Source: Cupriavidus oxalaticus | GTDB lineage: Bacteria; Pseudomonadota; Gammaproteobacteria; Burkholderiales; Burkholderiaceae | DNA length: 64,000 nt | Assembly (NCBI RefSeq): GCF_016894385.1 | Contig: NZ_CP069812.1 | Span: 372,001-436,000, forward strand | Reading direction: 5' to 3' | Part shown: one piece after another, positions 8,511-18,300 of the stretch | Layout of the letters: each line of letters begins with the position of its first letter | How positions within the stretch are numbered: position 1 is the first letter of the stretch | The notes under the pieces: model-generated | Told to the model about the DNA's origin: nothing | What the model saw: the letters and a program-made list of their open reading frames with translations, nothing else | Databases searched by the model: none | Made by a program: the position numbers and the translations under genes

Positions 8511-9005
8511 ATGGAAAACTCTGCCGAGAATTTTTTGCTGGCCCTGCTGTGCGCCGCGGTGCTGACCGTGACCGTGGTGGGCATCCACTACGAAGCGCTG
8601 CGTCTGCTGTCGTCGCTGCATCCGCGGCGCTGGAGCGGGCGCGTCAATATCGGCGTGCTGATCGTCTGCATCATCCTGGTCCACTGCCTGGAGGCGATGG
8701 TGTTCGCGTTCGGCTTCTGGTTTGCCGACAACGAGCTCGGCCTCGGCTGGCTGGCGGGATCGACCGCGCCCGGCATGCCGACCCGCCACGGCCAGCCGTC
8801 GCTGCTGGTCTACGCCTACTTTGCGCTGGAGACCTTTACCACGCAGAGCCTGGGCGACCTCTACCCGGTCGGCGCGACCCGGCTGATCGCGACCATCGAG
8901 CCGCTGGTGGGCCTGATCCTGATCGGCTGGTCCGCATCCTTTACCTATGTGGTGATGCGGCGCGACTGGCTGCTCGACGAAGAGGGCGAGCACCGCGGGC
9001 GCTAG
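8511..9005 (+). CDS. Membrane protein related to two-TM ion channels
   Basis: A 164-residue protein with about four hydrophobic stretches: residues 8-30, 48-75, a pore-like re-entrant segment near 105-125 and a last helix near 130-150. The segment ETFTTQSLGDLYPVG has the layout of a potassium-channel pore loop (TTxGYGDxxP), but the selectivity filter reads SLGD instead of GYGD, so conduction and ion choice are open. There is no cytoplasmic RCK/TrkA-N domain. It is transcribed alone. The start at 8511 gives the first hydrophobic segment without a long Arg/Pro-rich extension. Confidence 0.75.
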   Translation: MENSAENFLLALLCAAVLTVTVVGIHYEALRLLSSLHPRRWSGRVNIGVLIVCIILVHCLEAMVFAFGFWFADNELGLGWLAGSTAPGMPTRHGQPSLLVYAYFALETFTTQSLGDLYPVGATRLIATIEPLVGLILIGWSASFTYVVMRRDWLLDEEGEHRGR

Positions 9006-9133
9006 CGCATGCCGCCGCCCGCGCCGGCAACAAATGCCGGAAGTGCCGCAGATGCCGCTAGTGCCAGACAAGCCGTGAACGTTTAAGCTGGCGACTCCTG
9101 CAAAGCAACGAGCCATATTTCCGAGGAGACACC

Positions 9134-9487
9134 ATGCCCAGCCGCCAGCGCATCCTGATCCGCCTAGCCGCACTTGCCACCCTTGTCGTGGCCTGCAGCG
9201 CCCAGGCGCAGAAGCAGGACGGCCAGGGCGCCGCCGCAGCTGCCATCAACGAGGCAGTCCAGCAGGGCACCACGCCCTACCGCCCCGATCCGGACGCGAC
9301 GCCGGCCAGCATCGAGTCGGCGGAATGCCGCGAACTCGCCGCGCAGATCGCCGTCGCGCCCAAGCGCGAGTACCGCGCCACCGACTCGACCATCGAGACC
9401 GCGCAAGGGCGGCAGGTGCCCGAGCTGGAACGCGAGCGCCCGCGCAAGTCGTTGCAGCAGGCGTACCAGGAGAAGTGCATCCGGTAA
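9134..9487 (+). CDS. Exported protein of unknown function
   Basis: A 117-residue protein with a signal peptide (MPSRQRILIRLAALATLVVA, cleavage after AQA). The mature part is hydrophilic and has two Cys (SAECREL and QEKCIR) that could form a disulfide in the periplasm. GAGGAGA precedes the ATG. I recognise no domain. It stands alone between the channel-like gene and a 327-base regulatory region. Confidence 0.65.
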   Translation: MPSRQRILIRLAALATLVVACSAQAQKQDGQGAAAAAINEAVQQGTTPYRPDPDATPASIESAECRELAAQIAVAPKREYRATDSTIETAQGRQVPELERERPRKSLQQAYQEKCIR

Positions 9488-9814
9488 GCCGGTTCCACGG
9501 CGGACGGTCGCGCCAGGCGCGCCATCCGCTGCTGCCCTTCCGCCATCCACCGCCTCGCGCGGTTCCGCGCCTGATTCCCCGCCTCCTTGCCAGTGTCCAT
9601 GCTGCGCCGCCGCACGGATCTGGCGCGCCAATGCACCACGTTCGCGCACATTTTCCCGCAGTCCCAACAGCTGTTTCGCCGCGCCCGTTAAAAATACATA
9701 TGTTTCATGGTTATCCATGATGGAACACTTGTTGCTGATTGCATAGCATTCCCGATGCGATGGTGCATCGCTGAACGGCACCCATGCCAACCAAGCTATC
9801 CAAGGAGAGCCTGT
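9488..9814 (+). promoter_or_regulatory. Regulatory region with sigma-54 promoter and NtrC-like sites
   Basis: The 327-base gap before the amino-acid binding-protein gene. At 9721-9736, TGGAACACTTGTTGCT fits the -24/-12 sigma-54 consensus (TGGCACGNNNNTTGCW) with the GG and GC exactly 10 bases apart. Upstream, TGCACC-N5-CGCGCA (9632-9648) and CGCACG-N5-GGCGCG (9611-9627) resemble NtrC sites (TGCACY-N5-GGTGCA); they are 21 bp apart and about 105-130 bp before the predicted start near 9747. Nitrogen control of the downstream gene is the inference. Confidence 0.6.
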
Positions 9815-10819
9815 ATGAAAGCAGCAGAAGTCACGCGTCCGTGCGGCGGTTCACCGACCCCGCGCCGGTTCACGGCTGCCGCGGCCGCCGCCGCGGCGCT
9901 GGTGCTCTGCAGCGGCACGGCCGGCACGGCGCATGCTGCCGGTGTTGCCGCAGGTGTTGCCGCCGGTGTCGCCGCCGGTGTCACCGATTCCGCCGCCAGC
10001 CCGACCCTCGGCAAGATCAAGTCCTCAGGCACGATCTCCATCGGCCATCGCACCGCGTCGATCCCGTTCTCCTACTACGACGCCAACCAGAAGGTGATCG
10101 GCTTCTCGCAGGACATCTGCGACCGGGTGATCGATGCGGTGAAGCGCGAGACCGGCGTGCCCGCGCTGCAGGTGCGCATGGTGCCGGTGACCTCGCAGAA
10201 CCGGATCTCGCTGGTGCAGAACGGCACCGTCGACCTGGAGTGCGGCGTCACCACCAACCTGAAATCGCGCCAGCAGCAGGTGGCGTTCTCGACCACGTTC
10301 TTCGTCGCCGGCACGCGGCTGCTGGTGAAGAAGGGCAGCCCGGTGCGCGACTTCGGCGACCTCTCGGGCAAGGCGGTGGTGACCAATGCCGGCACCACGT
10401 CGGAGCGCATCCTGCGCCGGCTCAACGACGAGAAGCAGGCCAACATCACCATCCAAAGCGCCAAGGACTATGGCGAGTCGTTCCTGATCCTGCAGTCAGG
10501 GCGGGTGGCCGCGTTCATGATGGACGACGTGCTGCTGTCGGGCGCGCGCACGCTGGCGCCCAATCCCGCCGACTGGACCGTGGTGGGCACGCCGCAGTCG
10601 TTCGAGGCCTATGCGTTCATGCTGCGCAAGGACGATCCCGGCTTCAAGCAGGTGGTCGACGGTGCCATCGGCGGGCTGATCCGCAGCGGCGAGATCAACA
10701 AGCTCTACAGCAAGTGGTTTGCCGCGCCGGTGCCGCCCAAGCAGGTCAATTTCGAGCTGCCGATGAGCGAGCCGCTGAAGAAGGCCTACGCCAGCCCCAA
10801 CGACGAGGCCTTCGAGTAG
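9815..10819 (+). CDS. Amino-acid ABC transporter substrate-binding protein (GltI-like)
   Basis: A 334-residue SBP family 3 protein. After a signal peptide (cleavage after GTAHA) comes the binding domain: TLGKIKSSGTISIGHRTASI, PFSYYDANQKVIGFSQDICD, and VDLECGVTTNLKSRQQQVAF. This resembles the glutamate/aspartate binding proteins GltI/BztA. A CAAGGAGAG ribosome site precedes the ATG. No permease or ATPase genes follow, so it must use a transporter encoded elsewhere. The mature N-terminus has a GVAA repeat (four units) encoded by near-identical 12-base units. The upstream sigma-54/NtrC-like region suggests nitrogen regulation. Confidence 0.9.
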   Translation: MKAAEVTRPCGGSPTPRRFTAAAAAAAALVLCSGTAGTAHAAGVAAGVAAGVAAGVTDSAASPTLGKIKSSGTISIGHRTASIPFSYYDANQKVIGFSQDICDRVIDAVKRETGVPALQVRMVPVTSQNRISLVQNGTVDLECGVTTNLKSRQQQVAFSTTFFVAGTRLLVKKGSPVRDFGDLSGKAVVTNAGTTSERILRRLNDEKQANITIQSAKDYGESFLILQSGRVAAFMMDDVLLSGARTLAPNPADWTVVGTPQSFEAYAFMLRKDDPGFKQVVDGAIGGLIRSGEINKLYSKWFAAPVPPKQVNFELPMSEPLKKAYASPNDEAFE

Positions 10820-10824
10820 TCCGC

Positions 10825-11757
10825 TCAGCCGCGGCCGGCGGGCACGTAGGCGCCGGCGCGGTGCAGCTCGCCTTCGGCCTGCTCGAGCGCGCGGATCGCG
10901 CCCTTGCCCTTGCGCGCCAGCAACTGCTCGACCAGCGCCTCGACCATGGCCACGCCGGCCGTGATCGACGGGAAGAACGACGGGCTCTCGACCGAGAACA
11001 GCAGCGTGCAGTCGGCCGCCAGCGCGATCGGCGCCACGGTGCTGTCGGTCAGGGCGATCACCTTGCAGCCGCACTCGCGCGCGGCCGCCGCCACGCGGAT
11101 GCTTTCCTGCGAATACGGGGCAAAGCTGGCCACCACCACGGCGTCCTTGGGTGCAAGCCCGCGCAGCTCCATTTCCAGCGTGCCGGCATCGGCGCGGATC
11201 AGCTGCACCGAGCTGCGGAACAGCCGGTAGACATAGTGGAAGGTGAACGCGATCGGGAAGCACGAGCGGAAGCCCGCCACGTGCACGTTCTGCGCCTGCG
11301 ACAGCAGCTCCGCCGCCTGCTGCAGCGTCTTGTCGTTGTTGGCCGCAATCAGGTCGAGGTTGTGGTGCTGGGCGTCGAGCATCTCGCCCAGCATGCGGCT
11401 GGCGCTGCTTTCGCGCACCACCTTGCGCGCGCGGCGCGCATAGGGCTGGCTGCCGCCGCGCAGCGCATCGACAAAGAGTTCGCGCAGGCCCTGCCAGCCC
11501 TCGAAGCCAAGGTGCTGTGACAGCCGGACCAGCGTGGCGGGCTGCACGCCGGCGCTGGCGGCGATCTTGCGCATCGACAGCACCGGCACGTCCTGCGGGT
11601 GGTCGAGCAGGTAGCGCGCGCCGCTCTGGAACTGCGTGCTCAGGCTTGGGAAGCTGGCGCGCAGCAAGGCCAGCAGCGCGTCGAGGTCCTGGGGCGGCGC
11701 CGGCGTGGGATTGGCCTGGGGAGGTTGCGGCGGATGGGTGGGGCTGTCGGACGGCAT
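10825..11757 (-). CDS. RpiR/MurR family regulator with SIS domain
   Basis: From the ATG at 11757 (CCGGAGTG upstream) the protein has 310 residues. The N-terminal RpiR helix-turn-helix covers about 30-110 (MRKIAASAGVQPATLVRLSQ followed by HLGFEGWQGLRELFVDAL). The SIS domain, about 150-280, contains VHVAGFRSCFPIAF, VVASFAPYSQESI and ALTDSTVAPIA, which binds phosphosugars in better known members. A Pro-rich stretch precedes the HTH. Its stop is 5 bases from the end of the convergent binding-protein gene, and it may regulate that gene or a distant sugar/amino-acid pathway. Confidence 0.9.
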   Translation of the reverse strand: MPSDSPTHPPQPPQANPTPAPPQDLDALLALLRASFPSLSTQFQSGARYLLDHPQDVPVLSMRKIAASAGVQPATLVRLSQHLGFEGWQGLRELFVDALRGGSQPYARRARKVVRESSASRMLGEMLDAQHHNLDLIAANNDKTLQQAAELLSQAQNVHVAGFRSCFPIAFTFHYVYRLFRSSVQLIRADAGTLEMELRGLAPKDAVVVASFAPYSQESIRVAAAARECGCKVIALTDSTVAPIALAADCTLLFSVESPSFFPSITAGVAMVEALVEQLLARKGKGAIRALEQAEGELHRAGAYVPAGRG

Positions 11758-12150
11758 GGGCACTCCGGATTCGTGGTTGTAACGATTGTTGCACAGCCGC
11801 GCACGGGAGCGCGCCGCGCGGTGGCGCTCGGGACACATCGTCGCGTCGAAAGCCCGTCGAAAGCTGTTAACGTCCGGCGGCCGCCAAGCTGTACCCAAGG
11901 GATTTGGCAAGCCCCCCGATTGTCGGATTGCCGCAACGCCGGCGCACTGTCATCAGAATTTTCTTACCCACTTAAGGGGCAGTGACTTACACTCCGCGCC
12001 ATAACCTCCGGAAATCGGTCAACCGGAACATAATTGGTACGGAGCGCGAGCATGGGACATAGAAGCCCTGCAGTGCGACACGGCGGCATGGTCACGCCGC
12101 CGTTTCGGGTCAAGGGTCAAATCGGGGCAGGAACAGACGCGGCGGGCGCC
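11758..12150. other. Intergenic region ahead of the minor-pilin operon
   Basis: 393 bases between the divergent RpiR gene and pilE. A TACACT hexamer at 11988-11993 is a possible -10 for the pilin operon, without a convincing -35. The pilE frame stays open upstream to 12034, but that part does not look like a prepilin leader. No repeat or RNA is visible. Confidence 0.35.
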
Positions 12151-12570
12151 ATGCCAGGCCGCGGCGCGCACGCGCGCGGCTTCACGCTGGTCGAGCTGAT
12201 GATCGCCGTCGCGATCATCGCCATCCTGGCCGCCGTCGCCATCCCCAACTACAGCCGCCATGTGGTGCGATCGCACCGCGCCGCGATCGAGTCGTTCATG
12301 CTCGAAGTCTCCGGCGCGCAGGAGCGGTTTCTCGTCGACAACCGCGCCTATGCCGCCAGTCTCGGCGCGCTCGGCATGTCGGTGCCGGCCGCGCAGGGCA
12401 CGCGCTACGACGTCACCGTCACCCCCAATGCCGCGCTGCCGCCGGGCTACAGCATCGTGGCCACGCCCAAGGGCAGCCAGCTGAGCGCCGACACCGGCTG
12501 CGGCACGCTGACGCTGACCAGCGCCGGCGCCAAGTCGGCGTCCGGTGGCGGTACCGATTGCTGGAACTGA
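12151..12570 (+). CDS. pilE: Type IV minor pilin PilE
   Basis: A 139-residue prepilin. The ATG at 12151 gives a 10-residue leader (MPGRGAHARG) cleaved by PilD before Phe, with Glu at mature position 5 (FTLVELM) and a 22-residue hydrophobic helix. The C-terminal CGTLTLTSAGAKSASG and final DCWN are typical of the minor pilin PilE, with the Cys pair forming the D-region disulfide. It is the first gene of the operon; in many relatives pilE instead follows pilY1. It takes part in priming pilus assembly in the inner membrane. Confidence 0.88.
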   Translation: MPGRGAHARGFTLVELMIAVAIIAILAAVAIPNYSRHVVRSHRAAIESFMLEVSGAQERFLVDNRAYAASLGALGMSVPAAQGTRYDVTVTPNAALPPGYSIVATPKGSQLSADTGCGTLTLTSAGAKSASGGGTDCWN

Positions 12571-12572
12571 CC

Positions 12573-13070
12573 ATGGCAGCCACCTACCGGCTTCGCCTGT
12601 GCCGCCCGCAGCCGCGGGCGCTGCACGGCTTCACCCTGGTCGAACTGATGTGCACGCTGGCCGTGCTGGCGATCCTGGCGTTCGCCGCCGCGCCCTCGTT
12701 TGCCTCGCTGATGGCGGGGCAGCGCGTGCGCAGCGCCTCGCTCGACCTGAGCTCGGCACTGCTGCTGGCGCGCAGCGAGGCGGTCAAGCGCAATGCCACC
12801 GTGACGCTGGCGCCCACCGGGGCGGCGTGGACCGCGGGCTGGACCGTCAGCGCTGGTGCGGAAACGGTGCGCACCTTCGGGCCCTACGGCGGGCTCGCCA
12901 TCACCTCCAGCGCCGCCGGCGCGGTGGTGCTCGGCAACGACGGCCGGCTTGCCGGCGCGGCCATGCGCTTCGAGCTTGCGCCCGCCAATGACACCTCCGC
13001 CGCGCTGCGCGCGTGCGTGCAGGTCAGCGAGACCGGCCGCGTTGCGTCCGACACCGGAGCCTGCCCATGA
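12573..13070 (+). CDS. fimT: FimT/GspH-type minor pseudopilin
   Basis: A 165-residue protein with a 19-residue leader, cleavage site HG|FTLVELM, and a GspH-like body (LSSALLLARSEAVKRNATVT, then a beta-rich C-terminal part with one Cys pair). FimT/FimU initiates assembly of the minor-pilin tip complex and in some naturally competent bacteria binds DNA. It starts 2 bases after the pilE stop and its own stop overlaps pilV by 4 bases. Confidence 0.87.
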   Translation: MAATYRLRLCRPQPRALHGFTLVELMCTLAVLAILAFAAAPSFASLMAGQRVRSASLDLSSALLLARSEAVKRNATVTLAPTGAAWTAGWTVSAGAETVRTFGPYGGLAITSSAAGAVVLGNDGRLAGAAMRFELAPANDTSAALRACVQVSETGRVASDTGACP

Positions 13071-13696
13071 CCCGAACGCTTTCACGGCCGCGACGGCCGC
13101 GCGCGCGGCCAGGCCGCCGCGCCAGGCAGGGCGGCTTCCTGCTGATCGAAGTGCTGGTGGCGGTGGTGATCCTGCTCGTCGCGCTGCTCGGCACGGCCGG
13201 GCTGGTGGCGCGCTCGGGACAGACCGAGATGGAGTCGTACCAGCGGGTGCAGGCGCTGGCGCTGCTGCAGGACATGACAACGCGCATCAATGCCAACCGC
13301 CAGGTGGCGCCGTGCTATGCCGACGGCGCCAACGGCATGCGCCTGGGCACCGGCAGCGCGGCGCCGGCAGCGTGCACCCTGGGCACTGATGCGCAGAACG
13401 CCACCGCCAACGGCGACCTGCAGGCCTGGAACGCAGCATTGCTGGGCAGCGCCGAAGTCAGCCCGGGCGCCGCCGGCGTCGCGGCGCAGGCCGTCGGTGC
13501 GATGATCGGCGCGCGCGGCTGCATCGACACCGTCGACGCGGCCGCCAGCATCTACCGCATCACCGTGGCCTGGCAGGGCCTGGCCGCCACCGGCGCCCCC
13601 GCGCTCGGCTGCGGCCAGGACCAGTACGGCACCGATGCCCACCGCCGCGCGGTCAGCACGCAGATCCGCATCGGCTCGCTGGGGACCGTGTCATGA
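13067..13696 (+). CDS. pilV: Type IV pilus modification protein PilV
   Basis: 209 residues. An Arg-rich leader ends at Gly23, followed by FLLIEVLVAVVILLVALLG with Glu at position 5, the PilV signature. The body matches PilV (GQTEMESYQRVQALALLQDM, ITVAWQGLA). It is a minor pilin of the PilVWX-PilY1 tip complex. Start and stop both lie in ATGA overlaps with its neighbours, showing translational coupling. Confidence 0.88.
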   Translation: MTRTLSRPRRPRARPGRRARQGGFLLIEVLVAVVILLVALLGTAGLVARSGQTEMESYQRVQALALLQDMTTRINANRQVAPCYADGANGMRLGTGSAAPAACTLGTDAQNATANGDLQAWNAALLGSAEVSPGAAGVAAQAVGAMIGARGCIDTVDAAASIYRITVAWQGLAATGAPALGCGQDQYGTDAHRRAVSTQIRIGSLGTVS

Positions 13697-14739
13697 CGGC
13701 AGCACTGCGGATTGCCCGGGGCCGGCTGCGGCGGCGCCAGCGCGGCGTGTCGCTGGTCGAACTGATGATCGGCATCACCATCGGCCTGGTGCTGCTGACC
13801 GCGCTGGCCAGCCTCTATTACGCCAACAGCTTGTCGCGCACCGAGTTCGTCAAGTCGGCCGAGCAGGTCGAGAACGGCCGCTATGCGCTGGACCAGATCC
13901 GGCGCGAAGTGGAACTCGCGGGATTTTTCGGGACGGGCAGCATCGCGCGGGGCGCCACGGTTGCCGGCCCGGCGCTGTGCGCGACGGATCCCGCGGCGCT
14001 CGGCTTCACCGCCGGCGGCACCGTCCCGCTGCCTCTGGCCGGCTATGCCGCCGGCGTGGCCGCACCCTGCCTGCCGGACCTTGCCGCCACCTCGGAGGTG
14101 CTGGTGGTGCGGCGCGTGTCGACCACGCCGGTGGCGGCCCCGATGCCTGGCGTGCCTTACCTGCAGGTGTCGGCCTGCCCGAACGACAGCACTGCCTTTG
14201 TCTTCGATGCCAGCGCGGCGGCGGCTTTCCCGCTGCGCACCAAGGCTTGCGATGCGGCGGTGCCGGCAGCGCTGCGCGAGGCGGTGGTGCGCGCGTTCTA
14301 TCTCGCGCCGTGCGACCGCTGCAGCAACGGCGGGGACGGCATCCCCACGCTGAAGATGGCCGAGCTGGTCAACGGCGCATTCCAGTCGCGTTCGCTGGCG
14401 CAAGGCATACAGGACATGCACCTGGCGTACGGCGTGGACCTGGACAGCAACGGCTCCGCCGACTGCTATGTGGACGATCCCGGCGCCAACAACGCCGCTG
14501 CCTGCCCCATCGTGCCGGGCTACGACTGGACCGATGCGCTGGCCAACTGGAGCAATGTGACCACCGTGCGCGTGAACCTGCTGGCACGCACGCTGCGGAC
14601 CTCCGGCGGCCAGGTGGACACCCGCACCTATGACCTGGGGCGCGCCGCCGCCAGCGGCCCGTTCAATGACGGCTACAAGCGCCATGTCTACGCCCAGGTG
14701 GCGCGGCTGGTCAATGTGGCAGGACTGCGTGAGCAATGA
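13693..14739 (+). CDS. pilW: Type IV pilus minor pilin PilW
   Basis: 348 residues, the usual size for PilW, the largest minor pilin of the set. An Arg-rich leader with cleavage at RG|VSLVELMIGI, Glu at position 5, then a long globular domain with several Cys. It couples PilV to PilX and PilY1 at the pilus tip. It starts in the ATGA overlap with pilV, and an in-frame ATGA also joins it to the longest possible pilX frame. Confidence 0.88.
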   Translation: MTAALRIARGRLRRRQRGVSLVELMIGITIGLVLLTALASLYYANSLSRTEFVKSAEQVENGRYALDQIRREVELAGFFGTGSIARGATVAGPALCATDPAALGFTAGGTVPLPLAGYAAGVAAPCLPDLAATSEVLVVRRVSTTPVAAPMPGVPYLQVSACPNDSTAFVFDASAAAAFPLRTKACDAAVPAALREAVVRAFYLAPCDRCSNGGDGIPTLKMAELVNGAFQSRSLAQGIQDMHLAYGVDLDSNGSADCYVDDPGANNAAACPIVPGYDWTDALANWSNVTTVRVNLLARTLRTSGGQVDTRTYDLGRAAASGPFNDGYKRHVYAQVARLVNVAGLREQ

Positions 14740-14762
14740 CGCGATACCGCGAAGGGCGAGCA

Positions 14763-15314
14763 ATGAAGAGGTCATCCGGCAGTCCGCTGCGCCGCAGGCA
14801 GACCGGGGTCACGCTGGTCGTGACCCTGGTGTTCATGGTCCTGTTCCTGCTGATCGCCGTGGCACTGGTCAACTCGGGCCTGATCAATGTCAAGGTCGCG
14901 GCCAACCAGCAGCATACCGCCGAAGCGCGTGACGTCGCGCAGCAGTCGATCGAGCAGGTGATCTCCGACGACTTCACCAAGGCACCGGCAGCCATCAGCG
15001 TGGCGGTGGATGTCAGCGGCGACGGCAAGGCCGACTACGTGGCCCAGGTCGCCACGCCGGAATGCGTGGCGAGCAAGCCCATCAAGAACGTCGAGCTCGA
15101 CCTGAAGGATCCCGACGATGTCTCGTGCATGATCGGAAGCGGTGTGCAGAACACCGGCATCGTCACGGCCGGCAACAACGCGGGCAACTCGCTGTGCAAC
15201 GCCACCCAGTGGGACGTGTCCGCCACGGTCGACGACAGCGCCGGCACCGGCGCCGTGGCAACGGTCCACCAGGGCGTGGCGGTGCGCATGCCGACCGGCT
15301 CGGCCTGCCCCTGA
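14763..15314 (+). CDS. pilX: Type IV pilus assembly protein PilX
   Basis: 183 residues from the ATG at 14763, which has GAAGGGCGAG upstream; the ATG at 14736 overlaps pilW by 4 bases and is an alternative. The leader is followed by TGVTLVVTLVFMVLFLLIAV; position 5 is not Glu, as is usual for PilX, which is added at the tip. The segment AANQQHTAEARDVAQQSIEQ is typical of the family. It precedes pilY1 by 48 bases. Confidence 0.85.
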   Translation: MKRSSGSPLRRRQTGVTLVVTLVFMVLFLLIAVALVNSGLINVKVAANQQHTAEARDVAQQSIEQVISDDFTKAPAAISVAVDVSGDGKADYVAQVATPECVASKPIKNVELDLKDPDDVSCMIGSGVQNTGIVTAGNNAGNSLCNATQWDVSATVDDSAGTGAVATVHQGVAVRMPTGSACP

Positions 15315-15362
15315 CCGCACGGGCATTGCCACCTATTCACCATTGATCGCACAGGAACCCGG

Positions 15363-18300
15363 ATGACGAGCCCAGCCCGCCGGAATCGGCGCCATGCCGC
15401 CTTCGCCGCAGCCCTGCTTGCCCTGGCCGGATGGCAGGGCGCGCATGCGGAAGACATCGACCTGTTCACCGGCCTGCAGAACAATGCCGGCACCAAGCCC
15501 AATGTGTTGTTGCTGCTGGACAATGCGTCCACGTGGAATGCGGCCACGACCATCCGTGGTTGCGATGTCCCCGATGTCGTCAGCGCCAACAATGCCGGCA
15601 CCGACGTCGGCGCGATCCAGTGCGCACTTTACCGGGCGGTGAATACGCTCGTGACCAACGAGCAACTGGCCGGCAACATCAACATGGGGCTGATGATGTT
15701 CGGCACCGGCACCAACCCCGGCGGCAAGTTCCGCTACCCGTCGGCTGCGCCGTACACGTTGCCGCTGATGGACCTCGAAAACGGCGGCAAATTCCTGGAG
15801 TACATCAAGAGCATCGACCGCCAGGCCGACAACTCGAACAACTCCCAGGTGGGCGGCGGCATGCAGGAGGCCTGGGCATTCTTCAGCGGCAAGAAGGGCT
15901 TGTCGGGCACGCAGTACGCGTCGCCGATCACCAACCCGTGCCAGAAGAACTTCGTCATCTACATTGCCAACGCGGTCAACAACGGCAAGCCGCAGGACAC
16001 CGGCACCGAGGCCAGGGACGCACTTGCCGCGGCCGGTGCAAGCGCCAGGCAGCTGACCCAGCTCAAGCTCGACACGGCGGCCAACAAGTATGAAAGCAAC
16101 TGGGGCGACGAGTGGGCGCGGTTCATGTACGAAACCGACGTGAACGGCAATCTCGACAATAACCAGAACATCATCACCTATACCATTGCCGTCACGGACG
16201 ACAGGAACCCCGACTATGTCGAGTCGACCCGCAGCATGGCCGACAACGCCGGCGGCAAGCGCTATGTGGTCAGCCTGGGCGACGTGGATGCGCTGGTGAA
16301 CGCGCTGCTGCAGATCTTCAACGAGATGCAGGCGGTCAACAACGTGTTCTCGTCGGTGAGCCTGCCGGTCAGCGTGAACGGGCAGGGTTCGTACCTGAAC
16401 CAGATCTACATCGGCATGTTCCGGCCCGACGCCACCGCGGCGCCGCGCTGGATGGGCAACCTGAAGCAGTACAAGCTAGGCTACGACAACAAGAACCAGA
16501 TCGTGGTGCTGGACGCCAACCCCAGCGGCCCCAACCAGCAGAGTGCGATCAGCAACGCCGGCACGGGCTTTATCTCGCCTAACGCCAAGAGTTTCTGGAC
16601 CGCCGAGCCGCCGCTGGGGTTCAGTGGCTCGAGCTATACCGGCAGTCCGGCAAGCGGCTGGCCTGCCAAGGGATTCTGGGTCAACAGCCCCTCCGGGGCC
16701 GCCGGTGCGCTGGATTCTGCCGACGGCGTGGCGGGTGTGGTCGGCGGCGACGGCGAGATCGTCGAGAAGGGCGGCGCCGGCGAAATGCTGCGCGCGCAGT
16801 TCACCACCGACCAGAGCGGACGCAAGCTCTACACCTGCCCGTCCGGGGTATGCAGCGGCAAGACGCTGGCTTCATTCGATACGTCCAACGGCTGGCTGGC
16901 CGGCACCGGCGGGCAGGCTGCGCTCAACGCCACCGCGGCCGACGTCAGCAACCTGATCAGGTGGGTGCGTGGCCGCGACGTGCGGGCGCTGGGCGACAGC
17001 GCGATCGCCGGCGCGGAGCAGCAGAAGGGTCCTGGGGGCAGCGTCACCGTGCGCGGCTCGGTGCATGGCGACGTGCTGCATTCGCGCCCGGTGGTGATCA
17101 ACTACGGCGGCACGACCGGCGTGGTGGTGTTCTATGGCGCCAACGACGGCGTCTTCCATGCGGTCAACGGCAACCAGGACATCGGCATCGGCGGCGTGCG
17201 GCCGGGCGGGGAACTGTGGGGCTTCATTCCGCCTGAGTTCTACGGCAAGCTCGGCCGGCTCTATACCAACCAGCCCGAAGTGCAGCTGAGCGGATCGCCC
17301 ACGGGCTCGGGTGCGAAGCCGCGCGACTATTTCTTTGATGGCACCACCACGGTGTTCCAGGACCTGCGCGACCCGGCCAAGCCGCGCGTGGTGATCTACC
17401 TGACCGCGCGCCGCGGCGGGCGCCTGACCTATGCGCTGGATGTGACCGATCCGCTGGCGCCGGAATTCCTGTGGAAGGCCGACAGCACCAGCATCCCGGA
17501 GCTTGGCCAGACCTGGTCGCAGCCGCGCGTGATCCGCGTCAAGGGGTATGCCAACCCGCTGGTGGTGATGGGCGCCGGCTACGACCCCGCCGAGGACGCC
17601 GAGCCTTCGCAGGGCGGCAGCGGTTCGGGGCAAGGACGTGGCGTGATCGTGTTCGATGCCTTCGAGGGCAAAGTGGTGCGCGCATGGCTGGCAGACTGCA
17701 CCGGCCTTGCCGCCACGGTGTGCACGACGCCCGCCGGCTTGAACCGCGCGATCCCGTCCGACGTGGCGGTGGTGGACCGCAACGGCGACGGGCTGGTCGA
17801 CAAGGGCTATGTCGGCGATGTTGGCGGCAATGTCTGGCGGCTGGACTTCGAGACCGCGGCCGGCATCGGGTCGGATGCCTGGACGTTGCAGAAGTTCGCG
17901 TCGCTGGGCGGCGCGCAGGCCACCAACGATGCGCGCAAGTTCATGTATCCGCCGGACGTCATCACCACCGGCAACTACGATGCGGTGATGATCGGCAGCG
18001 GCGACCGCGAGCATCCGCTGTACACCACCAGCACCACGCCGGGCCTGGCCTATAACGTCAGCAACCGCTTCTACATGCTGAAGGACACGGTGCTCACCGG
18101 CGGGCTGCCGTCGACATGGACGGCGCTGACCGAGGCCGACCTGTTCGACGCGACTTCGACCGCGTACACCGACACGACCGCCGGCAAGGGCTTCTACCTG
18201 GTGCTGGGCACCGGCGAGAAGGTGGTCAACGCGCCGCTGACCGTGGCCGGCTACACCTACTTCGGCACCAACCAGCCGAGCGTGCCCAAGTCGGGCGTGT

